Below are positions 31,009-43,996 of a stretch of DNA of 64,000 nt, piece by piece. Positions within the stretch are counted from its first letter, which is position 1; each line of letters opens with the position of its first letter. The notes below the pieces were generated by a model. It was not told the origin of the DNA, ran no database searches, and was given only the letters and a program-made list of their open reading frames with translations. Location of the stretch: positions 302,932,509-302,996,508 of the forward strand of contig CM077671.1 of NCBI GenBank assembly GCA_039707655.1, written 5' to 3'. The DNA is from Elymus sibiricus. Lineage: Eukaryota; Streptophyta; Magnoliopsida; Poales; Poaceae. The position numbers were made by a program, and so were the translations under genes.

Positions 31009-33567
31009 TCATCCCTCGCACTTGTCGACCAGCCGCTTGGCCTCTTCCAAGGTTGTCGGCCAGTAGAAGCCGTGGCGGAATGCCTTGGCCACCAGGGTTC
31101 TGGAGGCGGCGTGATGCCCGCATTCGCCCTGGTGGATGTCGAGGAGGGTTTCTTGCCCCTTCTCTGGCTCGACGCAGCGTTGGAATACGCCGGTGGCGCT
31201 GCGATGAACTAGCTCGTGGTTGATGATGCTGTAGGCCGGGGCCCGGCGCTGGATTTGTCTTGCCGTGGCCTCGTCAGGGGGGAGCTCGCCGCGCAAGAGG
31301 AAAGCCAGAATGGGCTGGGCCCACGAGGGGGCCGAGACGGGAGCCGGCTTGAGCTCGAGTGGAGCGTCGGGGGCAGCCGGATCCGCTTGGTCCGGCCCGT
31401 CAGTCCCCGGGACCGGCTCGCCAACCCCCGGGACCGGCTCGCCAGTCCCTGAGACCGGCTCGCTAGTCCCCGAGACTAGGGCAGCGGGGGGTGTGGCGAT
31501 CGCCGTCAGGACGGCCGTGGAGCCGGCGCCAGCCGCCGTGGGGGCGCCAGGTGCTGGAGCCGACGGAGTCGGTATTGCTGCCGGAGCTGATGGTGCCGGC
31601 AGAGCAGCCGGAGCTGACGGTGCCGGTGGAGCTACCGGAGCTGGCGAACAGCCGGTGACGTCAGCCGGCACGAAGATAGACTCCGATTTGGGGGAAGGCA
31701 TGATCGAAGGCTTGAGCAACCGTTCGAGGGAGACGCCGGCTGGGATGGCCTGCCGGGTGAAGCCGATTTTTGCCAACGTATCGGCCGCCTCATTGTCCGC
31801 CCGGGGGATGTGGTGGAACTCACAGCCCTCGAAGGAGCCGGTGAGCTGCTGGACGAGGAAGCCATAGTTCGCCATGTTGGCATCCCTGCCGTCCCATTCG
31901 CCAGAGACCTGCTGCACCACGAGGTCGGAGTCGCCAAAACAGAGGATGCGCCGGATCCCGATCTCCTTGGCGAGCCGAAGGCCGTGGACGAGTGCCTCGT
32001 ACTCGGCCACGTTGTTGGAGGCGGCGAAGAGGATCTGGAGGGCGTACTTGAGCTGATCCCCCTTCGGGGACGATAAGCCGATGCCGGCTCCCAGGCCGGT
32101 TCGCATCTTCGAGCCGTCGAAGTGCATGCGCCAATGCGTGGAGTCTGGGGGAGGCGGCACGAACTGGGTCTCAGCCCAGTCGACGAGGAAGTCCGCCATC
32201 GTCTGCGACTTGATGGCGGTGCGCGGCTCGTACCGAATATCATGGTTGGCAAGAGCGATGGCCCATTTGGCGATCCGGCCGGTGGCGTCCCGGCCGCTCA
32301 TGATCTCGCCGAGCGGGGCCGTGCTCACCACGGTGATGGTGTGCTCCTGGAAGTACTGCTTGACCTTCTTGGCGGCAAAGTATATGCCGTAGCACATCTT
32401 CTGGTAGTGGGGGTAGTTCTGCTTGGAGGCGGACAGGACCTCGCTGAGGTAGTAGACGGGGCGTTGGACCGGCAGCGCTTTGCCCTCCTCTGGCCGCTCC
32501 ACCACCAGCACGATGCTGATCACACGGGTGGTGGCCGCGATGTACGCGAGCACCAGCTCCTTCTCAGCCGGAGCCGCCAGGACGGGAGTGCTAGAGAGCG
32601 CATGCTTGAGGTCGCGGAACGCCTCGTCCGCCTGGGCGGTCCACTCGAACTTGGGTGTCTTCCACATAAGCTGGTAGAGGGGCAGCGCCTTCTCGCCCAG
32701 CTGGCTGATGAACCGGCTGAGCGAGGCGAGATAGCCGGTGAACTTCTGGACGTCGAGGAGCTTGGCCGGCCTGTGCATGCGCTCGATGGCCCTGATCTTC
32801 TCCGGGTTAGCTTCGATGCCGCGGGCGGACACGAAGAAACCCAGGAGCTGGCCGGCTGGCACGCCAAAGACGCACTTCCCCGGGTTCAGCTTGATCTTGT
32901 ACTCGCGCAAGTTAGCGAAGGTCTCCTGAAGATCATCGAGGAGGCTGAAATGCTTCTTGGTCTTGACGACGATGTCGTCCACGTAGACGTGGACGTTCCT
33001 GCCGATCTGGGGCAGGAGACACTTCTGCATGCAGCGCTGGAAGGTAGCGCCCACGTTCTTCAGGCCGAAGGACATGGTGATGTAGCAATAGGCCCCGAAA
33101 GGGGTGATGAAGGAGGTCTTCAGCCGGTCGGCTGGATCCAGCTTGATCTGGTGGTAACCGGAATAGGCGTCCAGGAACGACAGCAAGTCGCTGCCGGCCG
33201 TGGAGTCGATGACTTGATCGATCTGGGGCAGGGCGAATGGGTCCTTGGGACAGGCCTTGTTCAGGCTGGTGTAGTCGATACACATGCGCCAGGTCTTGTT
33301 TTTCTTCAGCACCAGGACTGGGTTGGCCAGCCAGTCCGGGTGGAACACTTCCATGATGAAGCCAGCTGCGAGCAGCCGGGCGATCTCCTCTCCTATAGTA
33401 CGCCACTTCTCCTCGAAGAAACGGCATAGGGGTTGCTTGACCGGCTTCGCATCCGGTCGAACATGAAGTTTGTGCTCGGCGAACTTCCTCGGAACACCCG
33501 GCATGTCTTTGGGAGACCATGCAAAGATGTCCTGATTCTCACGGAGGAAGTCGACAAGCTCACTTTC
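31009..33567 (-). pseudogene. Reverse transcriptase, RNase H and second RNase H (Tat pol)
   Basis: The RT palm motif YVDD is at 32985-32974, after the conserved MCIDYTSLNKACPKD and FLDAYSGYHQI blocks. A gypsy RNase H follows, then a second RNase H of archaeal type (MHFDGSKMRTGLGAGI, LCFGDSDLVVQQVSGEW, HHIPRADNEAADTLA), the Tat hallmark. A Pro/Ala linker (about 31,660-31,350) precedes the integrase zinc finger (HQGECGHHAASRTL...). The frame ends in TGA exactly where the last zinc-binding Cys is expected. Upstream the frame is open only to the TAG at 33568. Confidence 0.85.
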
Positions 33568-33660
33568 CTATTTGCTGCTGAGGTTGGCGCCGATGGTGAC
33601 GCACTGCTTGGGGTTGGTCGGGTCGAGCGGCACCTGCTTGGTGTCCTTGGACAGCTGGAA

Positions 33661-36210
33661 CTACGCCTCGCTGGCCGACTGGGACGGGGGAGCCGGCATG
33701 GCCGGCTGGTTGGAGGCGTGAGCCACGAGCCGGTCGAGCTGCCGCCTCTCCTCCGCTATCTCCAGGGCCTCGGCCAGCCGGCTGCCGTCGCGCGCGCACT
33801 CGATCGACATCTTGTAGTCGCCGGCGACGGTGATGATGCCCTTGAGGCCCGGCATCTTGAACTTGAGGTAGGCATAGTGGGGGATCGCCATGAACTTGGC
33901 GAGGGCCGGCCGTCCCAGCAGCACGTGGTAGGGACTGTCAAGGTCCACCACCTCGAACCAGACCGGCTCGCGGCGAAAGTGGCGCTGGTCGCCGAAGAGG
34001 GCATCGAGCTCGATCTTGCCGATGGGGGTGCAGGACTTTCCCGGCACGATGCCGTGGAAAACCGTCTGGCTCGCCCATAGGTCTTTCTCCCTGATCCCCA
34101 GTTTGAGCATCGTGTTGCGATAGAGGATGTTGATGCTGCTGCCCCCGTCGATCAAAACCCGCGAGAAACGGCAGGTGCGCCTCTCGGAGACGATGGTGGG
34201 ATCAAGGACGAGGGCGTAGCTGCCCGGGTTTGGCATCACGGCCGGGTGGTCCGACCGGCTCCAGGTGACCGGCTTCTCGGACCAATGCATGAACTGGGGG
34301 ACCGAGGGGACGGTGGCGTTCACCTCGTGCCAGCGCTGGCGCACGCTGTGCTTGTCGGTTGCTTCGCTGGTGAAGACGACGTAGGACCCGTCCTGGTTAG
34401 GGAACTGGTCATGGAGGCGGCCGTCGTTGGCAGCCGGGGCCGGAGCAGGCGGCTGGGCCGGAGTCGGAGCCGGCATGCGGGGGGCCGAAGGCGGAGGAGC
34501 CGGTAGGCCCTCGCCTCGGGCTAGCCACTGGGAGAAGCTGCACTGCCGGAGCGTATGGGTGGCCGGCTTGGCCCCAGAGTGGTGCTTGCAGGGTAGGTCG
34601 AGCATCTGCTCGAAGGTGAGCTTGGGCTGCCAGGCGGCCTTGCCGGTTCGCTGACGCTGGCTGGAGCCCTGGGCAGCCAGCTGCTCTTCTTCGAGGGTGG
34701 CGACCTGCCGGCTCCAATAGCGGGGATCCGGCTGGTCGGATTTGCGCTTGTTGTTCGGCTGCTGCCGGTTATCGGCAGCCGCCCGCGGCGCGGCGGGCGG
34801 CGGAGCTGGCTTGGCTGGCGTGGTGACCTTCATCCGCATTGCGGAGTCGGCCGTGGCGTACTTGTCTGCCTTAGCCATCAGATCTGCCAAGGTCGCCGGC
34901 TCGGAGCACAATAGCTTGTGCTTGAGGGGGGTGCCGTCGCGGCAACCCTCGACGAAATACTGGATGGCTTGCACCTCGTGCACCTCCTCGTAGGAGTTGC
35001 AGAGCTCGGTCCAACGCGTGAGGTAGTCGCAGAGGGGCTCCTCCGGCCCCTGGACGCACATGGCCAGCTCGCGGGGCCGGCCGGGCCGCTTGTAGGTGCC
35101 GGTGAAGTTGCGGACGAATGCTTCCTCGAAGTCCGTCAAGGTGTTGATGCTGCCGGCCGACAAGCTGTTAAGCCAGGTTCGGGCCGAGCCGTTCAACATG
35201 AGGGGAGCATAGCGTACGGCTACGCGTTTGTTTCCCCTGGCGATGCCGACTGCAGTGGTGTAGTCAATCAGCCAGTCCTCCGGCTTGGCGGTGCCGTTGT
35301 ACTTCGGGGTGTCGCGAGGGAGAGTGAAGCCGGCCGGGAACGGCTTGTTGTGGATCCGGGGGCCGAAACATGCCGGATGCTGCCAGCCGGAGCGTCGTTG
35401 CGCCGGCTGTTGACGGACAGCTGCTCGTCTCGCAGCCGGGTGCGTCCGTTGTGAGACCCAGCGCCCCGCCGGCCAGAGCCGTGAGGGGAAGAGGCTTGCT
35501 GGACCGGTCGGCGCTGGCCAGCAGTAGGCGGGGCGTCCCCCTCGGGGACGGGAATTTTGGAGCCGGCGTTGATGCCGTCGAGCCGGGCCTGCTGGGCGTT
35601 GGCAGTGGCAATGAGGTCTTGGATGTGTCGGTCCTGCTGCTCTCGCTCTTCGCCCGCCAGACCGGCGAGGTCGGCGTAGGCTACGTGGGCGGCCCTCAGG
35701 TTGGCGGCCGGCGTGTCGTAGTTGGGAAGCCTGTCGCTGAGGATCTCCGCGACCACGCGGCCGCGGTTTGCGGACATCACGGCGCCGGCTGGGCTCGTTG
35801 CCGGCGGGGGTGAGGCCGTAGGTGGAGTTATACTCGCGCTGCACGGACTCCATCCGGCGCTTGGTGGTGGCAAGCACGGTTGCTTCCTCGAGCAGCAGCC
35901 GGCGAGCAGCCTCCAGCTCGGCCGTAGCCGTGGCAGGGTTCGTCGTAGGTGCAACGGGGGTGCTGAGGCCCCGAAGCACGGAGCCGAGGGGGTCGGAGGT
36001 GCCGGCGCGAGCGGCCGCGGCGGCCGCGTCCGCCTCCGCCCTGGCACGGCCGGAGGTCATGGAGGAGCCGGTGGCCATTACCCCCGCGCGAACGTGGGAG
36101 TCGCCGGCCTCGCCCGAGGCGACTGCGCCCACGGATGAGGGCGGGCCGAGGCAGTCGAGTACCTGGCTAGGGTACTCGTCGGCAGCTCGCTTGTCGGCGA
36201 GGCTCAGCCT
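33661..36210 (-). pseudogene. gag and protease (Tat)
   Basis: Gag forms the particle and protease matures the polyprotein. The gag core is clear (DTPKYNGTAKPEDWLIDY, LNGSARTWLNSLSAGSI, FVRNFTGTYKRPG). A degenerate CKHHSGAKPATHTLRQC knuckle and then an aspartic protease with LIDGGSSINILY (Asp near 34,152) and LLGRPALAKF follow. The frame ends in TAG at 33663-33661, and another TAG at 33570-33568 lies before RT in the same frame. From about 35,830 to 35,350 the sensible gag sequence is in a different frame (for example VVAEILSDRLPNYDTP), so two compensating indels flank it. The apparent first residues (from 36,234) come from the adjoining LTR, not from gag. Confidence 0.8.
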
Positions 36211-37287
36211 GGCGATGCGTGAATAGTCCACCATAGACCTACGGGTCCGTAGGTAGTAGCTAGATGGCTTCCTCTCTCTCTCTTTTGATTCTCAATACAA
36301 TGGTCTCTTGGAGATCTATTTGATGTAAACTTTTGCGGTGTGTTTGTTGGGATCCGATGAATTTTGAGTTCATGATCAGTTTCTATCCATGAATATTATT
36401 TGAGTCTTATTTGATCTCTTATATGCATGATTACTTATAGCCTCGTATTTCTTCTTTGAATCTTTGGTTTAGTTAGGCCAACTAGATCGATTTTTCTTGC
36501 CACGGGAAGAGGTGCTTTGTGATGGGTTCGATCTTGCGGTGTCCTTTCCCAGTGACAAAAGGGGCAGCAAGGCACGCATGTATCGTTGCCATTAAGGATA
36601 ACAAGATGGGGTCTATTCCTACATGAATAGATCTTGTCTACATCATGTCATCATTCTTATTGCATTAGTCCATTTTTCCATGAACTTAATACACTAGATG
36701 CATGCTGGATAGCGGTCGATGTGTGGAGTAATAGTGGTAGATGCAGGCAGGAGTCGGTCTACTTATCTTGGACGTGATGCCTATATAATGATCATCGCCT
36801 TGGATATCGTCATGATTATTTGATCTTCTATCAATTGCCCAACAGTAATTTGTTCACCCACCGTGCACTATACTCATGAGAGAAGCCACTAGTGAAACCT
36901 ACGGCCCCCGGGTCTATTTTTCCAACATATTGCTTTCCGATCTATCTTTTTGCCGCTTTTGTTTTCAGATCTATTATTCCGAAAACCCAAAAATATATCA
37001 CTGCACTTTTTATTTGCTCTTCTTATTTTGTGTTCTTGAGAGATCTATCTCTCCAATCTATCATATCCTAATCTATCTTTTTACCGTAGAGAGATTGACA
37101 ACCTCTCTTTCGCGTCGGGTTGCAAGTATTTGTTCTTTGTGTGCAGGTGCTGCTTATTAGGTGGTGGTGATCCTCCTACTAGTTCGATACCTTGGTTTCA
37201 TAACTGAGGGAAATACTTACCGTCGATGTGCTGCATCATCCCTTCCTCTTTGGGGAAATACCGACGCAGTCTCAAGCCACGTCAGCA
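36210..37287 (+). repeat. Truncated plus-strand Athila-type LTR
   Basis: The sequence matches the downstream two-thirds of an Athila-type LTR (GACCTACGGGTCC, AGATGGCTTC, GTGTTTGTTGGGATCCGATG, GGTCGATGTGTGGAGTAAT, CCCGGGTCTATTTT) and ends at a proper CA (37287). It is diverged from the four minus-strand LTRs to the right and so is another subfamily. Its left part and any internal region are gone. Confidence 0.75.
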
Positions 37288-38121
37288 ATCTATTCAAATT
37301 TACTACAAGCATTTTAATAAAGTGCTTCAATTAATTCCTCGCGAGGGACTCTCCTTCTCACAATCACTCTGAAACCTTCATAATCATTAGATTCTTGTCT
37401 ACGCATCATGTACTTGTCATGAAGGATTTCCTCTATGGGAGGATATTCAAAGTTTATTTTGTAAAACACGAAGATTTCCCTAGCTTCTCGGATTATGTAA
37501 TCAAATTTTCCCATAAGGATAATGGTGACTACCTTCTTAATTTTAGGATCATGGATATTAGGTAGTCGTAAAAACATCTTTTGTAGAATAGGACGCATCT
37601 GAACAAATTGCCTTTCCAATTTAATTACTAGCATAGCAATAGCATCAACATAAGAATTTTTTATCTCGAGTATAGATCCCCTAATAATTGGTATGACAAC
37701 GGAACACTCAAAGAATTCTTGAATAACATGCTTTCCAATGATGTTACCACTACCCACATGATAGATTTTACTCTTTAACCACTGTGGGTCTTACGTTTGA
37801 GGAACTTGATTTTTAGGAGGATCATGATTAGAATCAAAAGACTTAGGTTCTTCCTCATAAGATTCACTAGCACTCTTAGCAATAACCTTTTCAATCTCAG
37901 ACATGATGTCAACTTCAGACAAGCAAGCAAGCGAGTAAACTAACAAGTAAACTAGATAACTAAGCAAACAAGAAAATAGAAATATTTATTTATTTTTTAT
38001 TTATATATGAAGTAAAATATAACAGCAAGTAAAAAGTAGAACAAGTGAAAGATAATTTATGTCTAGGGACATGACGAGAATTTGATGATGTCTCCCCCGC
38101 AACGGCGCTCGAAATTCTTCC
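37288..38121 (-). mobile_element. Fragment of the Athila-type internal region (leader and start of an ORF)
   Basis: It aligns over its whole length with 50,767-51,600. On the minus strand it runs from a degenerate primer site (GAGCGCCGTTGCGGGGGAG) through an ATG at 37904. It encodes the same unrecognised protein as 51,383-50,871, broken here by TAA at 37793-37791, and is cut at 37287 by the plus-strand LTR. Confidence 0.75.
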
Positions 38122-39600
38122 TCCTACTTGTGAGCTGCGTTGGGATTTTCCCTGACGAGGAGAGGAGATACAACACAGTATAGATAAGTATTTCCCTCAG
38201 TTAGAACCAAGGTTATCAAACCAATAGGAGAACCTACACATAGAAAACCAAACACTTGCACCCAACGCGGGCAAGAGGGTTGTCAAGCACCTTGAACTCA
38301 TTACTTGCAAGGATTAAATATCGATAGAATAGATATTGTAAAAGCAAAACAAAATAAAAGTAAATAAAATGCAGCAAGGTATTTTTGGAGTTTGTGTATT
38401 TATGTTTAAGTAGACCCGGGGGCCATAGTATTCCCTAGAGGCTTCTCTCTTGAAAATAGCATACGGTGGGTAGAGAAATTACTCTTGGGCAATTGACATA
38501 GTTTTGACATGTTATTCACGACAATGATCATGTATATAGACATCACGTCCATAAACAAGTAGACCGAAACAATTCTGCATCTACTACTATTACTCCACTT
38601 CGAGAGCGATTATATGCTTGCCTCTCTAGGTATTAAGTTCATAACAAAAAGAGTAATGATTGGAGCAAGGTGACATGACGTAGACAAAATAAGACAAGCA
38701 ATATGTTCAGATCCCGTCGTTTTATCCTTAATGGCAACAATACAAATATGTGTCTTGCCGCCTTGTGTCATGAGGATGTAGAGCACCGCAAGATTGAACC
38801 CACTACAACGCACCACTCCCACTTAAGATAAATCAACCTGGTTGGCCAAAGAAAATCGATAGAACGGAGAGAAATACAAAGCTACAATAATCATGCATAA
38901 TAGAATTCAGAGGAGACTCAATTACTTTCAATGAATAATCTGATCAAAAACCCACAGTTCATCGGATCCCAACAAACACACCGCAAAAGAAGATTACATC
39001 GGATAGATCACCGCGGGAATCGCGGTGTACTTTGTATTGAATATCTAAGAGAGAGAAGAAGTCATCTAGGTACTAGCTATGGACCTGTAGGTCTGTGGTG
39101 GACTACTCACACATCATCATGGAGGCAACAAGGTTGATGTAGATGGCCTCCATGGTCGATTCCCCCTCCGGCAGAGTACCGAAAAAGGTCTCCAGATGGC
39201 CTCCCGTCGGAACAGAGGCTTGCAGCGGCGGAAAAAGTGTTTCTGGTGGCTCTCTCTTGGTTTCCCTATTTTAGATAATTTATGGAGTTGGAATTAGGTT
39301 AGGCGGAGCCACGAGGGGACCACAAGGCATCATGGTGCGCCTACCCCCTGGGCGCGCCCTATTGCTTTGCCATCTCCTCGTCTGACTTTTGGACTCCTCT
39401 CGAAGCTCCCTAGGTCTCTTTATTTGGTATAGATTTCCTGGAAAACCAAAAATAGGCAAAAACAGCAACTGGCACTTGGCACTAGGTTAATAGGTTAGTT
39501 CCCAAAAATGATATAAAATAGCATATAATTGCATGTAAAGTATCCTAGATTGATAATATAATAGCATGGAACAACCAAAAATTATAGATACGTTGGAGAC
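38122..39600 (-). repeat. Athila-type LTR (A)
   Basis: It is read on the minus strand and is most like LTR D at 51,601. Its last bases (GTATTA, 47,853-47,858) are found on the far side of an inserted element. It serves as 3' LTR for the copy to its right and as 5' LTR for the fragment to its left. Confidence 0.8.
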
Positions 39601-41207
39601 TGTTCCTTTTGATCTGTGTTGGGTTTCTCCCCGAAGAGGAGGGGATGATGCAGCACAGTATAGATAAGTATTTCCCTTAGTGAGAACCAAGGTTATCGAA
39701 CCAATAGGAGGACCACACAACTCCCCTCTTTAGCGCCTACACACAAAAGAGCAAACACTTGCACCCAACGCGGGCAAGAGGGTTGTCAATCCCCTTGAAC
39801 TCGTTACTTGCAAGCAAATGAGTAGTGTAGATGATAGTTGATAATTATAAATTGCATACTAAAAAGAAAAAATATAAATGGCAGAAAGATAATAATAGCG
39901 TTTGTAAATTTATATGTGAATAGACCCAGGGGCCATAGTGTTCGCTAGAGGTTTCTCTCTTAAATAAAGCATACGGTGGGTAAACAAATTATTGTTGGGC
40001 AATTGATAGAAAAGCGCATAGTTATGCAATATTTATTCATGGCAATGATCATGTGTATATAGGCATCACGTCCACAAACAAATAGATCGACTCCTGCCTG
40101 CATCTACTACTATTACTCCACTTTGAGAGCGCTTCTATGCTTGCCTCTCTAGGTATTAAGTTCATGCAAACAAAGTAATGCGTGGAGAACGATTACATGA
40201 TGTAGACAAAGTACACTCAATTAATACGAATGAACCCCTTCGTTTTATGCTTAGTGCCAGCAATACAAATACGTGTCTTATCTCCGACTATGTCACTGGG
40301 ATATAGAGAACCGCAAGATTGAACCCACTACGACGCACCCCTCTCACTGAAGATAAACCAATCTAGTTGACCAAACTAAACCGATAGATCGGAGAGATTT
40401 ACGAAGCTATGATGATCATGGAAATAAGAATCAAATAAGTATTTAAAGAAGACTCAAATCTTTTATCATAAATAATCTGAACATAAACCCACAATTCATC
40501 GGATCCCAACAAACACACCACAAAAGAAGATTACATCGAAAATATTACCGCGAAGATCGCGGTGAACATTGTATTGAAGATCAAAGAGAGAGAAGATTCC
40601 ATCTAGGTACTAGCCATGGACCCGTAGGTCTGTGGTGGACTACTCACACATCACCATGGCAACAACAAGGATGATGAAGAGGCCCTCCATGATCGATCCC
40701 CCCTCCGGCAAGGCATCGGAAAAGGGCTCCAGATGAGATCGCGGTGGAACAAAGACTTGCGGCGGTGGAAAAAGTGTTTCGGGAGCTCCCCTAGGGTTTT
40801 TGGAATATATGTGAATTTATAGGCCAGGGTACGGGGTCAGGAGATGTGAGGGCGGCCACAAGCTAACAGGGCACGCCGACCCCCAACCCCCCCCCCCCCC
40901 CCCCGGGCGCGCCTTGTTGGCTTGTGGGGCGCTTGTGCGGCCTTCGGTCTTCTCCCGAAGCTTCCCGGTATTCTTTTGGTCCAGAAAAAATCATAAAAAA
41001 GTTTCGTGGCAATTGGACTTCGTTTGGTATTGTAAACCTGAAAAGCCAAAAACATGCAGAAATCAGCAACTGACACTTGGCACTGGGTTAATAGGTTAGT
41101 GGTCAAAAATAATATGAATCAGCAAATAAATGCCCAAAAATTATCCTAGAATGATAATAATATAGCATGGAACAATCAAAAACTATAGATAGGTTGGAGA
41201 CGTATCA
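39601..41207 (-). repeat. Athila-type LTR (B), 3' LTR of the nested element
   Basis: It starts TGTTCCTTTTGATCTG and ends ACGTATCA on the plus strand. It shares with LTR C the block AAAGGGCTCCAGATGAGATC, which LTRs A and D lack. It contains a C17-type homopolymer near 40,890. Confidence 0.85.
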
Positions 41208-43996
41208 GCATCCCCAAGCTTAATTCATGCTCGTCCTCGAGTAGGTAAATGATAAAAACATAATTTTTTATGTGACATGCTACCCAACATGTAATCTCTT
41301 GCATGTATGCTCATTGATAAACGATGAATTAACAAACATCAATATAGTAATATTTATAAGCATAAGTAACACAATCATCAATCTTTCTAAATATACAATC
41401 CTCAAAGAATGTTTACCCCCATTCATTTTATCATATTAGTAAGGCATGACTACGTCTTCACCACATTAATACAAATGTCAATCACTACGGTGTCCAAGTC
41501 AGGCAATTGGATCGTACTTTTTAACGTGTTAGCTTTTTATTCTTCACGCAATACATGAGCGTGAACCATGGACACAACATATAGGTGGAATACAATATGG
41601 TGGTAGATATCAAAGGGGTAAAAAGTGGAGAAGAAAGTCTCGCATCAACTAGGTGTATCAACGGGCTATGGAGATGCCATTTAATAGATATAAATGCGAG
41701 GAGTAGGGATTACCATGCAACATATGCACTAGAGCTATAAGTGTATGAAAGCTCAAATGAAGCTAAGTGGGTGTGCATCCAACTTGCTTGCTCATGAAGA
41801 CCTCGGGCATTTGAGGAGGCCCGTCATCGGAATATACAAGCCAAGTTCTCTAATGGAAAATTCCAACTAGCATATGAAAGTGACAAAACATGAGACTCTC
41901 TATATGAATAACATGGTGCTACTTTGAAGCACGAGTGTGGAAAAGAAGTAGTAGCACTGTCCCTTCTCTCTTTTCTCTCTTTTATTTTATTTTTTTATTT
42001 TTAGTTATTTTCTTTCTTTCTTTTTTCCTTTTCTGTCTTTCTTTTTTTTCTTTTTCTATTTTCTTTCCTCACTGAGACAGTGCTATAATAATGAAAATCA
42101 TCACACTTTTATTTACTTACAACTCAATATGAAAAACTATGAAAACATATGACTCAATATGAATGCCTCTGGCAGTGTACCAGGATGTGCAATGATCTAG
42201 TGTAACATGTATGATAATGATGAAAGGTAGCTTTGCCACAAATACTATGTCAGCTACATGATCATGCAAAGCAATATAACGATGAGTGACCTAGTCATAT
42301 GATGTGACGGTGGAAGTATCATGGCAATATATCTCGGAATGGCTATGGAAATGCCATGATAGGTAGGTATGGTGGCTGTTTTGAGGAAGATATACAGAGG
42401 CTTATGTGACGTCACATCATATGGGCAATGCACGGTACCGGAGAAGTTCACACCGATCCTCGAAGTGAGAATGGGCAATGCACAGTACCGGAGAAGCTAG
42501 CAAAATATGAGGAGGTGAGAGTGCGTATGTCCATGGATTCACATTAGTCATAATGAACTCATATACTTATTGCAAAGTTTTATTAGCTTTCTCGAAGCAA
42601 AGTACTACTCGCATGCCCCTAGGGAGGAGGTTGGGAGGAGTTAACCATCACGCGCGTGCGACTCAAAACAACACTAGGTTTAGAACGAGGAATAATAATG
42701 TTCACACATCCCCCCATGCCATAACCAATATATAGACAAACAAGAAATTAACAACTTTTAATATCAATACTCCTATGAACCAACAACCATGCACTCACAC
42801 CCTTCCACATTACCACATATATATTATTAACCCACGATTTCTCTCTTATGTGCTACATGAAGGTTTTGATTATGCACTCCTTGAATACCTATTATTTTTT
42901 GACTAGTCTTATAATCCATGCAAATTACCATCACTATTTATTATCTCCCAAACAAATATAAGCGAAGAATGAGAGTGCAATTATTTCTATAAAATCAATA
43001 CGCCACCGTGCTCAAAAAGATATAAGTGAAGCACCAGAGCAACTGCTAAGCTCAAAAGATATAAGTGAAACACATAAAGTATTCTAAAAAATCATGATGA
43101 AGTGTGTCTCTCTCAAATAGGTGTGTCCATCAAACAATGGTTGTGGCAAACTAAAGCAAAAACAAACAAAAGCAAATGACGCTCCAAGCAAAACTCATAT
43201 CATGTGATGAATAAAAATATAGCTCCAAGTGACATAGCGATGGATTGAGACGAAAGAGGGGATGCCTTCCGGGGCGTCCCCAAGCTTAGATGCTTGAGTC
43301 TTCCTAGGATTTGACTTGGGGTGCCTTGGTCATCCCCAATCTTAGGCTCTTGCCGTTCCTTAGTCCTTCATCCATCGTGATAACACTTAAAACTTGAAAA
43401 CTTCAGCACACAAAACTCAACAAAACTTCAAGAGATCTATTAGTATAATAAACATATCAAATACTTTAGGTACTGTTATAAATTGACTCATATTTTATTA
43501 TTGCATAATTTAATTTATTCTAACTTCTCCATGGCTTATACCCCCCGATACAATCCATAGCATCATCAAAACAAGCAAACTATGCAAGAAAAAACAGAAT
43601 CTGTAAAACAGAACAGTCTGTAATGATCTGTAAAGAAACTATACTTCTGTAACTCCAAACATTCTGAAAAATTAGGACAACCTGGGGAACTTGTATTCCA
43701 ATACTTTGTAAAAAATTCAGATCAAAAAGACGTTCCTGTAAAATCAGCGAAATTCTTCACTGGACGCTAAAGTCTCTGTTTTTGCACCGTATCAATTCTA
43801 CTCATCATGCAAGTCATCCCAAAGGCTTTACTTGGTACAAACACTAATTTAAACACAAAAACACGAACTTTACATAGGCAATAATCATGTTATCACACAC
43901 AAACAGAAATTAAAAACAAAAAAATAAGATAAGTATTGGGTTGCCTCCCAACTAGCGCTATTGTTTTATGCCCCAAGCTAGGCATAATGCATAGTA
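41208..43996 (-). other. Long non-coding 3' region of the nested Athila element
   Basis: No coding frame is supported. It is homologous, block by block, to 47,859-50,660 of the neighbouring element. The shared blocks are the polypurine end, GCTCGTCCTCGAGTAGG, a pyrimidine-rich microsatellite tract (41,960-42,075), GCCTCTGGCAGTGTACCAGG, two AAGATATAAGTGAAGCAC copies near 43,017 and 43,057, and GGGTTGCCTCCCAAC near 43,940. Confidence 0.6.

Larger units (their letters stand above)
24034..36210 (-). mobile_element. Ty3/gypsy Tat element with full gag-pol and extra ORF, right end lost
   Basis: The left end TGTCGTGGTTTTCTC at 24034 abuts the tandem array. From right to left the minus strand encodes gag, protease, RT, RNase H, a second (archaeal-type) RNase H and integrase. 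The dual RNase H and an antisense extra ORF next to the 3' LTR place it in the Tat lineage. The right (5') LTR is missing: near 36,210 the sequence switches to an Athila-type LTR. Stops at 33663-33661, 33570-33568 and 31011-31009 and at least two frame changes make it inactive. Confidence 0.85.

Noticed and set aside
32122..33429. 435-codon plus-strand frame opposite RT
   Set aside because: It mirrors the GC-rich RT coding strand and has no domain of its own.
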